Origin: Tachypleus tridentatus
Taxonomy: Eukaryota; Arthropoda; Merostomata; Xiphosura; Limulidae
Assembly: GCF_004210375.1 (NCBI RefSeq)
Contig: NC_134825.1
Span: forward strand, 72,779,558-72,843,557
Direction: 5' to 3'
DNA: 64,000 bases
Every line of letters starts with the position of its first letter. Within the stretch, counting starts at the first letter, position 1. The notes beneath the pieces were generated by a model. That model searched no databases and was not told the DNA's origin. It worked only from the letters and a program-made list of their open reading frames with translations. The translations under genes were made by a program, and so were the position numbers. Below are positions 13,201 through 24,117 of this stretch, piece after piece.

Positions 13201-16200
13201 ATGATGCAACCTTGGACAGCATACGGTGACGAAACACACAGTACACTTTCATTACATATCCTGTTAGGCATGCTTCATAATACTGATCATTCTTCTGAAA
13301 ACTGTTCCAAACACACTGCCTTAATAGTAATTATGAAGGAGTTTACAGTGATAGGTAGGATTCACTATTCTATTCTCCCCTCATAGAGCTCTCCCCATTC
13401 CCCGAGGCCATAAATGTAATAAATAGGTATAATCGGTCTATGACAGTTTACATAGTATTACTACAGTCTGCCCGTAGTTGTTAAACTCACATTCAAAATC
13501 AAACTTTTAACAACTGCAGCTCAACAACGTCTTGAATAACATACGTTTCTGAAGTTTACTTAATAACACAAGTTAAAGCACATTCTCCAGTATTGTTTCA
13601 CGAGGTGCAATGAATAAATAAACACAATGAACTGTTCTACCACACTTCTTCCGCAACAATAATTTATCTTTTAAAAATCCTCAATTATAAATATTTTCTT
13701 GCACAAACTTCACAGTGTAAGTTGTCTAGTAAAACTTGATTTTTTCTTACATTGTTTTCTTTGTGGCATTTTAGTAATCTACCCTTAGAAACGAATACCA
13801 AGAGGTCTAACAATTTGTTTGTTTGTTTTTGAAATTTGCGCAAAGCTACACGAAGGCTATTTACGCTAACCGTCCTTAATTTTGCACTGAAAGACTGGAG
13901 GGAAGGCAGCTAGTCATCACCACCCACCGACAACTATTGGGCTACCCTTTTACCAACGAATAGTGGGATTGGTCGTCACTTTATAACGCCTCCACAGCTA
14001 AAAGAGTGAGAATATTTGGTGTGACGGGGATTCGAACCCGTGACCCTCAGATTACGAGTCGGGTGCCTTAACCATCTGATCATGCTGGGCTGGTTGTTAA
14101 TAGCTAAGCACCAAGTTATACAATGGGTTATCTATGCTCAGCTCACTACAGGTATCGAAATCCGGTTTCTAGCATTTTAAATTCGCATACTGGGGGAGAG
14201 CAGGACTAACAATAAAGTTTATATACATTATATAACTGTATACGTTTTCTCAAGATGTAAAGTAGGCTTATATTTAACTATGAAACACGTTGTTAAACTT
14301 ACACTTCACATTATTATACTGGATGACAAAAATATCAGCTATTGAAATGTTTATTACATAGCACAGACGTAGATATTTTTCCCGGTTGTACTAAAGATAT
14401 AGTATGTGCAAGTGTTTGATCACAGTATGGCGCGAGGTTAAGAATCAACGTATCACACTACACAGGAAGAAAACAAGCTGGATTGCTTACGTCGTGTTAA
14501 GTGTCTGATTTCATTCAGGTGTTATTATTACCAAGCTGATTCTATGGCATACCTATGTTTATTTCCTGAACTATTTTAAAAGGTTTGCAGACTAGGAGAA
14601 AATGTCCTAACCATATTTACATAATCAACACACATCACCAGCTAAATTCAACAAGTTGAAAATTCTGAAATTTCCGAAAATCCTTGACAATTTTATTTTG
14701 AACGTAAAACATTAATTTACTTAAAAGATATGAAACCTTTAATAAGATTCTTTCGACGAAACAGCTGAAACGAAATATATTGATATATTCTCGATATATT
14801 AATAAATTTTCTCTCTATATATAAGTTTATGTCATTATATTATTGGGATTCTTTTAATGCAAACTTCCTATAATTTTATGCATAAAAAATCAGATGAACA
14901 AAGAACACACTAAAAAAAAAATGAAAGGTGAAAATCAAACAAAGTTCTGAAGATGCAATATTTCCGTTCCTAAAATCGATGGTCAGTTGTATCTGACTTG
15001 ACTTCACGTGAGTGATAAAGTTTTGCCGCGTCTTTTTTACCTGCATACATCGCTAAATTTTCATAGGAATCGTTTGTCATACCTTTGTACAAGTTGCAAA
15101 AGTCTCAAATACGTCTGACAAGTAAATTAGTTATTGTAATAAGAAACTAGAAGAAGGATCATGAGCCACCCAACACGTCAAAGTGCCAAGTGTTCGGTTC
15201 TATGAGGTTTTTCTACATTTTTTGAAATGCTTGCTAGCTTCTAAAGCGACCACAAAAATATCTGCGAACGTCGTACTTCAACCTAAGTTTATTTTGTTTC
15301 TAATTTGACTGATATCCCGACAGGAACTGATGAATCAGTTATACTTACCACTACCTCATTCACATACTGCGATATGCTAATTACGCGAGTTTTTACCTAA
15401 GAAAACGCGTATTTTGAACTTGAATTTATAAAAAAAAAAAAAAAGGCTTATATGTATTTGAAAAATATGGTGACTGTCCTGTGCAAAAACTTAGTGTTTG
15501 TAACTACACTAGTTTTATCAATTTATACATGTAACAAACTATACGTACGTTTTCTAATTGAAAAAGAAAAGTATTATTTTGTTAGTTTTCACATAGATTA
15601 CACGTGTGAGTAATATCTATTTGTTGTAAATCCTAAGGTTGTGATTTACAGGTCCCATTTTGACTACCAGTAAATACCCACATTATATATTAAGCTTCTC
15701 CAATTGTTAACACGACCTGAAAATTAGGTACCAGGTTCCACATGACTACCGTGACCTCTACACGTTCTGTGTTCTTCTAATACTCAATAATGGAAAACAA
15801 TGCAAAAATATTATTTTTAAAAACAAACATCAACTACTATTAAGAGTTTGGGGAAAAGACAAAGATATGCTTTGGTTGTTTATTTTTAACACAGTTGTTA
15901 ATACATGATTTTTAATAGATCTAGAAGTACAAACAAAAGAAAACGTCACGAGTTTAAAGCATGATTTTACAGCAGTATATTTGATCAGAAAGCTGCAACA
16001 GATCATACACAGCGACCACTGTTACATATTCTTATACATGAACTAGGAGGTCGTTAACATGTAAAAGTCATAACAAAGGAGAAAAACGTAGAAGGATGGA
16101 GGGATTGAAGCCACAACCACTTGATAGGATAGTGAAACTCTTCAGATCTGTAAAATTGTGAAGTAAAGAATTCAGAGGAGATTGCCTTTGCAATTGTTCA

Positions 16201-19200
16201 ACATAAGTTATAGAGAAACTCTTCCAGGAAACCGTGATTTGTTAAGTAAAAGAGTTTAGCATAATATTTACATAAAGTTTTCATACTAAGTGCTCCACTT
16301 GTCACCTTTCAAAACCCATTCAAAGAGAGATGTTTTATCAGTCTAGGACTACAAAAATGTATAATTAAGAAATAATAAAGCAATTACATCAAGACAACTT
16401 ATTTCCAATAAAAAAAAAGATTAATTTTACAAATTTTAGAGACCGCAATAACGGTCGCAAGTTTACACTATTATTTGTCATGACAGTAAAATCTAATTGA
16501 AATTTGCAGATAAACATCTTCAGGCACATTTTAAGAACTGCCTGCTCTAAATAGAAGATAGTTTCAAAGTAGCTTATTCTACGAAAAACTAGGTTGTGAG
16601 TACTATGAGCAACTCTTGTGGAGGTCTGGGATTATCTGTCATTTACAAACATCTATTAGCTTAAAATAGACCACTGTTTTTAGTCTAACCATAAACTGAA
16701 CACGTGCACCATGAAATTTAAAGACTTGGAATTCTCGATACTTATTCATATCTTAAGAAAAGTATCAGCTGTGAAGAAACACACCTACTTATAGACAAAA
16801 ACTTGACGAATTAGGCTAAAGTTACAGTGGATGTTATTTATTAACTCTGCTGTGATAACTATCTTTTCAACATTTTAAACATTTTTATTTACTCAGTTTC
16901 ACGTATCGAGCAATCTTTATGAACTTATACATATGTAAGATGATTGAAACGAAGTTTTTAAAGGCATAATAACTTGTGATCTTTTAAAGCTAGTAACTTT
17001 TACCTTCAATAATTTAGCTATACAAAAATAGCTAAAATAGTAAGATTCTCGCTAAATTTCACTCATATTAAAATTTCTAGTTTATTATTGAAATACGTTT
17101 AACAGGTTATTTGTTTAAAAAATTCAAAATGCAACCATACCTACCAATTAGACGAAATTAAGGCTTCTACTTGGTTCCCCGTATAGTTATGACTAGTTAA
17201 AATACGAAAAGAAAATGCCTAGTATATTTATAACTTAAAATGTTTAGGCTAAAATAACTTAATACATTTCTGTTATTGCAGTATTAACTATATTTTATAC
17301 AATTAAAAATCGAACATACGTATTTTACAAAATTGAACGAGACACACAAAGACAGAAGTTTTAGTGTTCATTTAATCAGAACTTTTACAATGTTTTAAAC
17401 TTATTGGCTGAAACTTTCATGGATATTTTCCGCCATTTTTTGATGCATAACGAAAAATGTCAAGATATATTCGTAAAACTTTCAATCAACAAAAAATATT
17501 ATCGCACGATAGAAACAAAGTATCGATTTTATTGGAAATAAACAATGTTCTAGAGAAGGAATTTTTTTGTTCCCGTCAGTGAAAATAAACCTTGCTTAAG
17601 GTTTGGCTTAAAAGGTGTTGGCATAGATATTTTACTGTTGTTAACGTGGTTTTAATGTCAATGACACACTGTTTGGTTGTCATGGAAAAAGCAAAATCTG
17701 ATGTCCAGATATAACAATGGGCAGCTTTAATTCACCCACAACAAAATATATAATACTCTGAGACAAGACTTTTAATATTTGAGAACTATAATCTAGTTAT
17801 TCAAAACTTAGACCTTACATTGATCACTTCTCACATTACTACTACTAAGTTTTCACGTGCATCCCAATAGAAAGATCAATATAATCTTCCAGTTATTATT
17901 ATAATTCAAGATACTAAGAAAGACTTACAATAAATAGCTGATAAATTACACACAAAATAACCCGAGCACTTTGGAGTGTTCACCCTTCTTCTTCAGGATA
18001 CAAAAAAGATACTTTACTTTCCGAAAGCACTCGGTTTACCTGGTCTAATGTTTTTCACTTATTATAAATCTAAAAGGGCCTGGCGTTAACCATTCACCAA
18101 ACGTGGGATTGAGAAACGTTTTACCTGACCAGCAGTGTCACATAGCTGCAATCTGATTGGTTGATTGTCGACTGTCACCACCGCTAGAAAATACATAAGC
18201 AAATGTTAAAACACTAACACTTGATTAGAAAGCACGAAATTTCATATTAGTAACTGGAACTAAAAACAATTTAATGCATGTAGTAAAGTTCAAAATGTGC
18301 AACAAATTACTTAGTTATGTCACTATTTAATCGTTAAGTCAAATAAAAAAAAGATTAAATAATACAACAGAGTATTCTACGCCTATCATAACAGGAAACA
18401 AATCACACGAGCTGAAAAATCCTGACTTTCAAACGTGCTGATTAAAATACCCTCAACCTACTTCGTAGAAGCTGAGTTTGCAAATTATTATTTTTTGTAT
18501 ATATGCACCTACATACATACTGAAGTCTTTTGTTGCATATTTATTGTTAAGCGTAAAGCTACACATTGAACTAAACGTACTTTATCTACACGGGTATTGA
18601 AAAATCCGGTTTTTAGTGTTATAAACCTCCAGATTGCTGCTGAGACGCTGGTGGAAGAAGGGGGAAAGGTGGGGCGAATGGCAGACAGAAGTTGACGAAT
18701 TTGAATTAGTTATCCAAGAAGAAACAAAAGTTAAATAGAAACAACTAAATTTTATTTTATAACAACTTGATATCACAGTAGATGTGAAGATTTAAACACA
18801 ACTTTTAAAAATATGTTACTATTATTTATTTATTTTTAAACAAACATACGTGAAAATAACATTAGGTGTTAGTACTAAACAGTATTGTAGCCTACATCTA
18901 ACATCAAAATTTCAAACTTCTCTGTCGGACGTGTATCGGTTAAAAGAACAACAAAGACACACACAAGTAAACTAACTAATCGAAGATATTTTTCACGTCA
19001 TCAGATTTATCGAAGTTGTTTGTTTGCTTTTAGTAAAGCACAAACCTACACAGTGAGTCACAGCGTACCCGACATCCGTATCGAAACCTGGTTTCTAATG
19101 TTACAAATCCACTTACTTACCCTTCCACCACTGGGGTACCGCCCAAGTCTTTTTAATATACTCAATAAATTATAATGTGATTTAGCTTTCATTAGCGTTT

Positions 19201-19668
19201 GGTATAGCCAAAATTTACTTATCACAGGAGAGTAGTAGTGAGTAAAGGCGTTATTATCTAAATGAGAAATGAATAAACGCCATATTCTCCGAATAAGATG
19301 TGGGTAAACAGAGCGTGTGCCCTCAACTATAATACTGTTCTGTATCATAAATTGAAAAATAGATAAATACATACATATATATACAATATGACTGAGAAGC
19401 AACCTTAAAATGATACCAAACACTTACAATACACTATACAAACGAAGCTTAAATATATATATATAATATTTAACATACCAGAATAGTTGTCAAATGCCGT
19501 AGGAACATATTCTGTTGGATAGCCGTTAGTTGTATAGCTTACTATAAGACTCGTTTTGCCTACAGCTCCATCACCTACCAATACGCACTTTATCTTACTG
19601 ATATTATTTTCAGTTTTAGATTCGAATTCCGACACAGCTCTTGCCTCTTCTCGTATTAAAGGTGTCAT
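707..19668 (-). CDS. RHOU: RhoU/RhoV (Wrch/Chp)-type Rho GTPase, three exons
   Basis: Joining minus-strand exons 19668-19479, 18183-18125 and 1237-707 gives one frame of 259 aa with GT-AG introns and matching phases. Visible GTPase motifs are the P-loop GDGAVGKTS (residues 32-40), effector region [10 protein letters not shown] (54-63), DTAGQ (79-83), a TQCD base-recognition motif and ECSSLT. The TQxD form, the wording of switch I/II and a C-terminus ending [10 protein letters not shown] point to the RhoU/RhoV branch, whose members act in adhesion, polarity and actin control at membranes. Human RhoU is 258 aa by recall and ends in CCFV, a palmitoylated rather than prenylated tail. Here two residues follow the CCF. 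The N-terminus (about 27 aa before the GTPase fold) lacks the proline-rich extension of vertebrate RhoU. The ATG at 19668 is chosen because an in-frame TAA lies 9 codons upstream. RhoV is the main alternative name. Confidence 0.9.
4376..5280 (+). mobile_element. mariner (Tc1/mariner, D,D34D-type) element, internally deleted, 905 bp
   Basis: Terminal inverted repeats of about 30 bp (left CGAGGTATGTT...ATACGCGGACT, right complement CGAGGGCTGTT...ATACGCGGACT) are flanked by TA at 4374-4375 and 5281-5282, the usual mariner target duplication. The interior encodes the N-terminal paired-like helix-turn-helix half of a transposase from about 4574. It then jumps at AAKFVPR to the C-terminal part, where the last catalytic block [12 protein letters not shown] is split by a frameshift. 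The central region with the first two catalytic Asp residues is gone, so it cannot encode an active enzyme. Confidence 0.92.
4574..5217 (+). pseudogene. mariner transposase, deleted and frameshifted
   Basis: The frame begins [20 protein letters not shown] and keeps the DNA-binding domain, including ERPGRPSTS and the second helix-turn-helix ([13 protein letters not shown]). The family is about 345 aa; here roughly 150 central residues are missing after AAKFVPR. Downstream a run of C puts [16 protein letters not shown] out of frame. A TAG replaces a sense codon near 5132, and the frame still ends with [10 protein letters not shown] and GEYFEG as in intact mariners. Confidence 0.88.
5586..5840 (-). 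mobile_element. Long tRNA-derived SINE, minus orientation
   Basis: It has the family order seen elsewhere in the window, read on the minus strand: head with box B-like GGTCGCGGGTT, body with ATTCGTTGGTAAAAGAGTAG and GATGACTAACTGCC, and tail CTCGTGTAACTTTGCGTG. The tRNA-like head is diverged at its 5' end. Confidence 0.85.
6140..6790. promoter_or_regulatory. Cluster of three TGACGTCA sites in Rho intron 2
   Basis: Exact palindromic CRE/ATF sites occur at 6141-6148 (within the 10-bp palindrome ATGACGTCAT), 6740-6747 and 6783-6790. The last two are 35 bp apart in a slightly GC-richer patch. Whether they act as an enhancer is inference. Confidence 0.35.
7460..7566 (-). mobile_element. Short tRNA-derived SINE, minus
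   Basis: On the minus strand it reads as the short family: box B-like CCGGGTTTCGATACCCGTG followed by a tail containing the complement of AGCTACACAATG. The head is partly rearranged. Confidence 0.7.
7731..7851 (+). mobile_element. Short tRNA-derived SINE, plus (near-complete copy)
   Basis: This is the clearest copy of the short family: box A-like GTGGCTCAGTGGTATATC, then GCGGACTTACAACGCTAAAA, box B-like GGGTTTTGATACCCG, and tail ATAGCCCATTGTGTAGCTTT followed by GTGCTTAAT. It lies about 170 bp from an opposite-strand copy. Confidence 0.85.
10270..10362 (-). mobile_element. Short tRNA-derived SINE, minus
   Basis: Minus-strand copy with box B-like GGGTTCGATTCCC and the tail complement ATTGGGCTATCTGT. 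It is moderately diverged from the plus copy at 7.7 kb. Confidence 0.75.
10664..10933 (+). mobile_element. Long tRNA-derived SINE, plus, with 12-bp target duplication
   Basis: A full-length copy from GCCCGGCATGGCC through GTTCGAATCCCC (box B) to CTCGTGTAGCTTTGCGCGAA. It is flanked by exact 12-bp direct repeats ATAACTGAAGTA at 10652-10663 and 10934-10945, direct evidence of retroposition. Confidence 0.92.
12711..12905 (-). other. Unassigned coding-like patch
   Basis: A minus-strand stretch of 64 open codons ([20 protein letters not shown] and on) is richer in G+C than its surroundings, and the same frame continues upstream past one TAA. I recognise no family, it has no clear splice sites, and it lies inside the Rho intron. 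It could be a decayed exon or chance. Confidence 0.2.
13813..14090 (-). mobile_element. Long tRNA-derived SINE, minus
   Basis: Complete copy on the minus strand, ending at its 5' head with the complement of GCCCAGCATGATC and at its 3' side with a T-rich run that is the complement of an A-rich tail. It abuts a short-family SINE at 14.1 kb. Confidence 0.9.
14102..14198 (-). mobile_element. Short tRNA-derived SINE, minus
   Basis: Read on the minus strand it has box B-like CCGGATTTCGATACCTG and the tail complement CAATGGGTTATCTATGC. It sits directly beside the head of the long SINE, so the two families are in tandem, same orientation. Confidence 0.75.
18125..18183 (-). CDS. RHOU: Rho GTPase coding exon 2 (59 nt, switch II DTAGQ)
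   Basis: A 59-nt exon between a CTAG acceptor and a GTAA donor encodes AVVTVDNQ...LQLCDTAGQ, the strand pair leading into switch II. With the one base carried from exon 1 it makes exactly 20 codons. It was found by phase and family match, being too short to stand out as an open frame. Confidence 0.9.
18543..18652 (-). mobile_element. Short tRNA-derived SINE, minus (diverged)
   Basis: A copy in Rho intron 1 with a degenerate box B (complement of CGGGTATTGAAAAATCCGG) and tail complement AAAGCTACACATTGAAC. Confidence 0.65.
19027..19137 (-). mobile_element. Short tRNA-derived SINE, minus
   Basis: Second copy in Rho intron 1. On the plus strand it shows ACACAGTGAGTCACAGCG and CCGTATCGAAACCTGG, matching tail and box B of the short family. 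Confidence 0.7.
19479..19668 (-). CDS. RHOU: Rho GTPase coding exon 1 (P-loop, switch I)
   Basis: This exon carries the start Met, the acidic N-terminus, the P-loop and most of switch I. It ends one base into an Ala codon at a GTATGT donor. A TTG-initiated extension of seven codons upstream is open but stops at a TAA, so ATG at 19668 is the natural start. Confidence 0.9.
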
Positions 19669-20010
19669 TCTGTTCTTTAATGAAAACAAGTTTTAAAATC
19701 GGGTATCTAAGTAAACGTTAACTAAGTATTTCACTAAGTTAGTAACACAACAGCGAGCCAGCGTAGCATAACATTTACAATGGTTTAGAAGTGATAACGA
19801 CGCTGCATTTTGGACAGATACAATTAAAGTTTTACAGTAATGAAAATATTACAGGTGAATGGTTTTAAGCAAATTAAATTAATATCATAACTTCTATGAC
19901 ATCTCGTTAACATAAACTACCCTCATACAAAACACAAATCTAGAGAACAACAACCTACGAACACGGGACAAGAGAACACCTAATGCTTGCGCGCGCGACC
20001 TTAGCAACTG

Positions 20011-20070
20011 GTGCCGTGACGTCTAGTAACTGATTCTTGACGTCATACTTAATTCTAATTGGTTGAAGTC
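20011..20070 (-). promoter_or_regulatory. Candidate Rho gene promoter: CRE plus inverted CCAAT
   Basis: A GC-richer block about 350-400 bp upstream of the Rho ATG contains a perfect TGACGTCA at 20038-20045, a one-mismatch site TGACGTCT at 20017-20024 and ATTGG (CCAAT on the minus strand) at 20058-20062. A GCGCGCG run lies just below, near 19990. This spacing is typical of CREB/ATF plus NF-Y promoters. The assignment to the Rho gene is from position only. Confidence 0.45.
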
Positions 20071-20452
20071 TCGCAAGGCCAGCAATGCTATCAAGTAAAC
20101 ACAAAAACTTGTGGTTTAGGTGATGGGCTAGCTAACGTCAAATATTTTCATGCTTCTTTTATAACTAATGAAATTACTCTTATTATTTATGATAAAAATA
20201 TTTCTTTTTTCTAATAATTTGAAGGTGTAATAAACGTACGTCTTTTTTCATGAAAATAAAAGTAAGAAGGCAGTTAAATTTGTTATTAAAAACGATAGTG
20301 GAAAAGTTTTCTTGTGAAGTTTTCTCCCTCGTAAGTTAAATTTGTTCGATTTTAACTTACAAATCATCAGTGCTACAGTGCGCTGTAGAATTCGTTCTGT
20401 AACTCTACCTGTGATATCGACAAAGCGTAAAGCAGTTTGTGTTACAGCTTGT

Positions 20453-20724
20453 GGCCCGGCATGGCCTAGCGCGTTAAGGCGTGCGCTTCGTAATCTGAGG
20501 GTCGCGGGTTCGCGCCCGAGTCGCGCCAAACATGCTCGCCCTCCCAGCCGTGGGGGCGTTATAATGTGACGGTCAATCCCACTATTCGTTGGTAAAAGAG
20601 TAGCCCAAGAGTTGGCGGTGGGTGGTGATGACTAGCTGCCTTCCCTCTAGTCTTACACTGCTAAATTAGGGACGGCTAGAACAGATAGTCCTCGAGTAGC
20701 TTTGTGCGAAATTCCAAAACAAAG
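20453..20724 (+). mobile_element. Long tRNA-derived SINE, plus, with 12-bp target duplication
   Basis: Full-length, CpG-rich copy starting GGCCCGGCATGGCCTAGC. Exact 12-bp direct repeats GTTACAGCTTGT flank it at 20441-20452 and 20725-20736. Many intact CpGs suggest a young or unmethylated copy. Confidence 0.93.
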
Positions 20725-21081
20725 GTTACAGCTTGTAAACTGATATTTGGTATTCACAGCCAAATAGCACTTATACTACACATAGGCTTAACGATCAAAT
20801 ATTGATCGTTAAGATCCCAAGTTCGGCCATAGGAAACTCTAATTGAAAGATGTTTCACGAGTTGTAGGATAACCGGTTAACAGCACCAAACATCTCTTTC
20901 TTACTTTTATCGGAACAGCAAGATTGACTTTCCTAATTATAAAGTTCCCACAGCTGCACATGCAGAACCTTGAACCATCCGATGCTAATCATTAGGCCGC
21001 GCTTGTCCTTGTCAAGAATAGCTTTGCAGTTTATATTGAAGAATTTTCACATTGGCATTTTATTCCGAAATATAAGATAGG

Positions 21082-21359
21082 TTTGGTTTCCTATTTTTAA
21101 ATTTCGCACAAAGCTACACGAGGACTATCTGCGCTAACCGTTCCTAATTTAGCAGTGGAAGACTAGAGGGAAGGCAACTAGTCATCACTACCCACCGCCA
21201 ACTCTTGGGCTACTCTTTTACCAAAGAATAGTGGGATTGACCGTAACATTATAACGCCACCACGGCTGAAAGGGCGAACATGTTTGGTATGACGGGGATT
21301 CGAACCCGCAACCTTCAGATTACGAGTCGAGTGCCTTAACCCACCTGCCCATGCCGGGC
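21082..21359 (-). mobile_element. Long tRNA-derived SINE, minus
   Basis: Full copy read on the minus strand from GCCCGGCATGGGC to the tail CTCGTGTAGCTTTGTGCG. It lies about 350 bp from the plus copy at 20.5 kb, the two forming an inverted pair. Confidence 0.92.
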
Positions 21360-22041
21360 ATCTTACATTTTGACTTTCACCTTATGTAAAAATATTGTTA
21401 TTTTTTGGATGAAAGTGGTAGTCATATTATATAATGTGAACTGAAAGAAGTATCCCCAATCAGATGAGACCCACGAGGTGAGTTTTAATGGTAATTTGAA
21501 ACAGCACCAAACCACTGCGGAACTGTGAAAAGGAAGTATGAAGTAATTTCGGCATTTTTATTTGATAATTGAAAATAATAAACACACACTTTTTTAAAGA
21601 CGAAAAGCCTATTTCTTTCATATTTAATAACATTTGACCCTCTTCTGTCCCCTTTAACTCTTCGTTTATCTATTGATCCTCCCTCGAGTTAAACAAGAGC
21701 TTATCTTCATGGAAGCAACTTCTCATAAAACTATAATAATATACATATATCATTGCAGGGTATTGATTTAACTGTATTTCTTTAAAAGTGGTCTCTACAA
21801 TATTCCAATATCCGTACCTACCTCTATACACGTACACACATGAGTGCATCTTAAAAGTCTAAGTTTTTCTTTTTTTTTTAAGACCCAAGCTCTTCCATTA
21901 GACCCAATCACATAAACATCTTTACTTTATATAAACGTAAGATTAGCCATCTCTTTCTCTGATTCCAAATGTCTCTCTCATGCCATTTCGTGTCATTATA
22001 TTCTTAAAATTCGAAATAATTAAAATTGTTTCCTGTCTTAT

Positions 22042-22275
22042 AGGCACTCGACTAGTAATCCGAGGGTCGCAGTTTCGAATTCCCGTCACACTAAACATGC
22101 TCGCCCTTTCAGCCGTGGGGGCGTTATAATATTACAATCAATCCCACTATTCGTTGGTAAAAGAGTAGCCCAAGAGTTGACTAGCTGCCTTCCCTCTAAA
22201 CTTACACTGTTATATTAGGGACGGCTAGCGCAGATAGCCCTCGTGTACTTTTGCGCGAAATTTAAAACAAACCAA
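22042..22275 (+). mobile_element. Long tRNA-derived SINE, plus, 5'-truncated
   Basis: It starts inside the head at GGCACTCGACTAGTAATCCG, lacking the first ~20 bp, and a short internal stretch near 22180 (the GGCGGTGGGTGGTGATG block) is deleted. The tail is complete. Confidence 0.88.
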
Positions 22276-24117
22276 GGACAATGTAGGAATAACATAAGTC
22301 TCAAAAGATTAAATCTTGATATCTTAAATGAGCGGGTTGCTGTAGGGAGAGCAGAGTTCTTCTGTGGCAAATATGTCCCCACGTCACTGTGCTGGACAGA
22401 TCTTTGCCAAAAAAGGGAAAATGTAATCTCGATCTTTACCTATATTTGACCCTAGCTTTCTATTACATTTTCTTTTCAAATTTCCCTACCTCAAACAGTA
22501 AGCCATGTTTCATATATGATAAGCAAATACGAACTCGTTTTTTGATTCTTTTTCGTAACTACCCAATTTAAATTCAAAGTAACAAGCTACTGAATTCAGT
22601 TTAGAATTTCACAATAGTCAACTCTGACTTAAAACTCCTCCTCGTATATAATGGCACTCAAAATTCTACTTCATTAGGAATACTTTGAAAAGCGAATTAT
22701 TTAGCTTTTCAATCCTCCAAATATTTACAGACATCTAACAAATATATTTATTAATTTGACGCTGAATTTCATAAGAGCTTAAAATGTAAAATAAGTTGAA
22801 CTATCAGGAGTTATTTCATTTCACGTTTTCCATTAGTCTCAGTATATGCATGTGGTGAATATTTCAGGAAGAAAGATCAAGCAAAACTTACGACATTTGT
22901 GACACTTCATGACAGTTTACTGAAGAATTTCAGTATATACATACTAAACTAAATATTGCACAAAAACGATTTTATTTTTACTATTATTAAATTTATTTTA
23001 TTACTGTTGTTTAAATGTGTCAAAATACGTAAACATCATAGTTTTCAATGTATTATTAATGTAACTAGCCAATTTTTGAAATATGAAATAACTGTTCAAT
23101 GCTAATATGTAGCTTTGGTTGAAACATAATTTGTGTATCCTGCTTACAGTCTTATAAGAAGTTCAATTCGGTTATATTTGTCATTAAAAATAAAAGACAA
23201 GCTACGTGACACACTTGCCATCTAGTGGGAATAAGGTACAATCGGAGATAGTGCGTTTTTTAAAAAAAACATACGTATTAGACAATGGGAATAGAAAAGC
23301 AGTATAGATTCTCAATACGTATATATATATATATGGAGAGAATGAAGATATATGGGGAGGTTTTAAATACATTTTCTAAATATAAAATCACAACGATTCA
23401 CAATTTACATCGCTAGTATAATCCCTAAAGGTAAACGAACACAAATACATCGTAGTCTAATTCCACAACGTATTAATTTAAAAAACAACATTAAAATAGG
23501 TTTCGTTTTGGTTTAAATACCTTAGATTTTGATGAAGGTTAGTTTACATTGTTAGTTTTTAACTAAAATGAAAGAGATTAATGATCTATTAGAAACAAAA
23601 CCGACGCATTAAGAACCGAAAAGTAAGTTGATATTTGCATATCGGCTAATGTGATGTAAAGTTTACAAGCATCATTTGTATGGATTTTTGCGTATAATAA
23701 CATTTATATTCTGATTAACCTGCTCGCGTAACGTTTGTTTATTTCTCTCTCTTTTCAATTACGATTTGTGGTGAGAATAATTTAGAAATTAAAATATTTT
23801 AACTGAAGAAAGTTTGAACCTAGTACCCGATTGATATTTCTTCCATGTCGCTTTACTTTTGTTAGTTAGTGAGCTTTAAACTTTCTCTTCAACTAGAATT
23901 ATTATTATATTTATTAATAACTTTAATTTCGAAATGATCGCGTTGTGTTTTCCCCATGTTTAAAGACTATTCAAATAATAATAACAAATAAACAAATACA
24001 TATACTGTTATGCACAGTTTTAACATAAGTGTTCTGAATAATAAATCACAATGCTGTTTGTATGTCTGTTGCAATTTATATAAAGGTGATAAAGTAGCAT
24101 CAGAAACGCAGAGTAAT

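Larger units (their letters stand above)
1238..18124 (-). other. Rho gene intron 2 (16.9 kb)
   Basis: One long intron separates the switch-II exon from the C-terminal exon. It holds a mariner (4376-5280), long SINEs at 5.6, 10.7 and 13.9 kb, short SINEs at 7.5, 7.8, 10.3 and 14.1 kb, and three TGACGTCA sites at 6.1-6.8 kb. The stretches 1.3-4.3, 8.0-10.2, 11.0-13.8 and 14.2-18.1 kb show nothing I can name except a weak coding-like patch at 12.7-12.9 kb. Confidence 0.7.
18184..19478 (-). other. Rho gene intron 1 (1.3 kb)
   Basis: This intron is bounded by a GTATGT donor and a CTAG acceptor on the minus strand. It contains two minus-oriented copies of the short SINE family near 18.55-18.65 kb and 19.03-19.14 kb. 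Confidence 0.8.

Noticed and set aside
20453-20530. Functional tRNA gene suggested by box A/B-like sequence
   Set aside because: The head continues into a repeated SINE body with target duplications and occurs many times; no proper cloverleaf was seen.
20342-20569. 75-codon frame near the Rho promoter
   Set aside because: Half of it is SINE sequence; no splice or family support.
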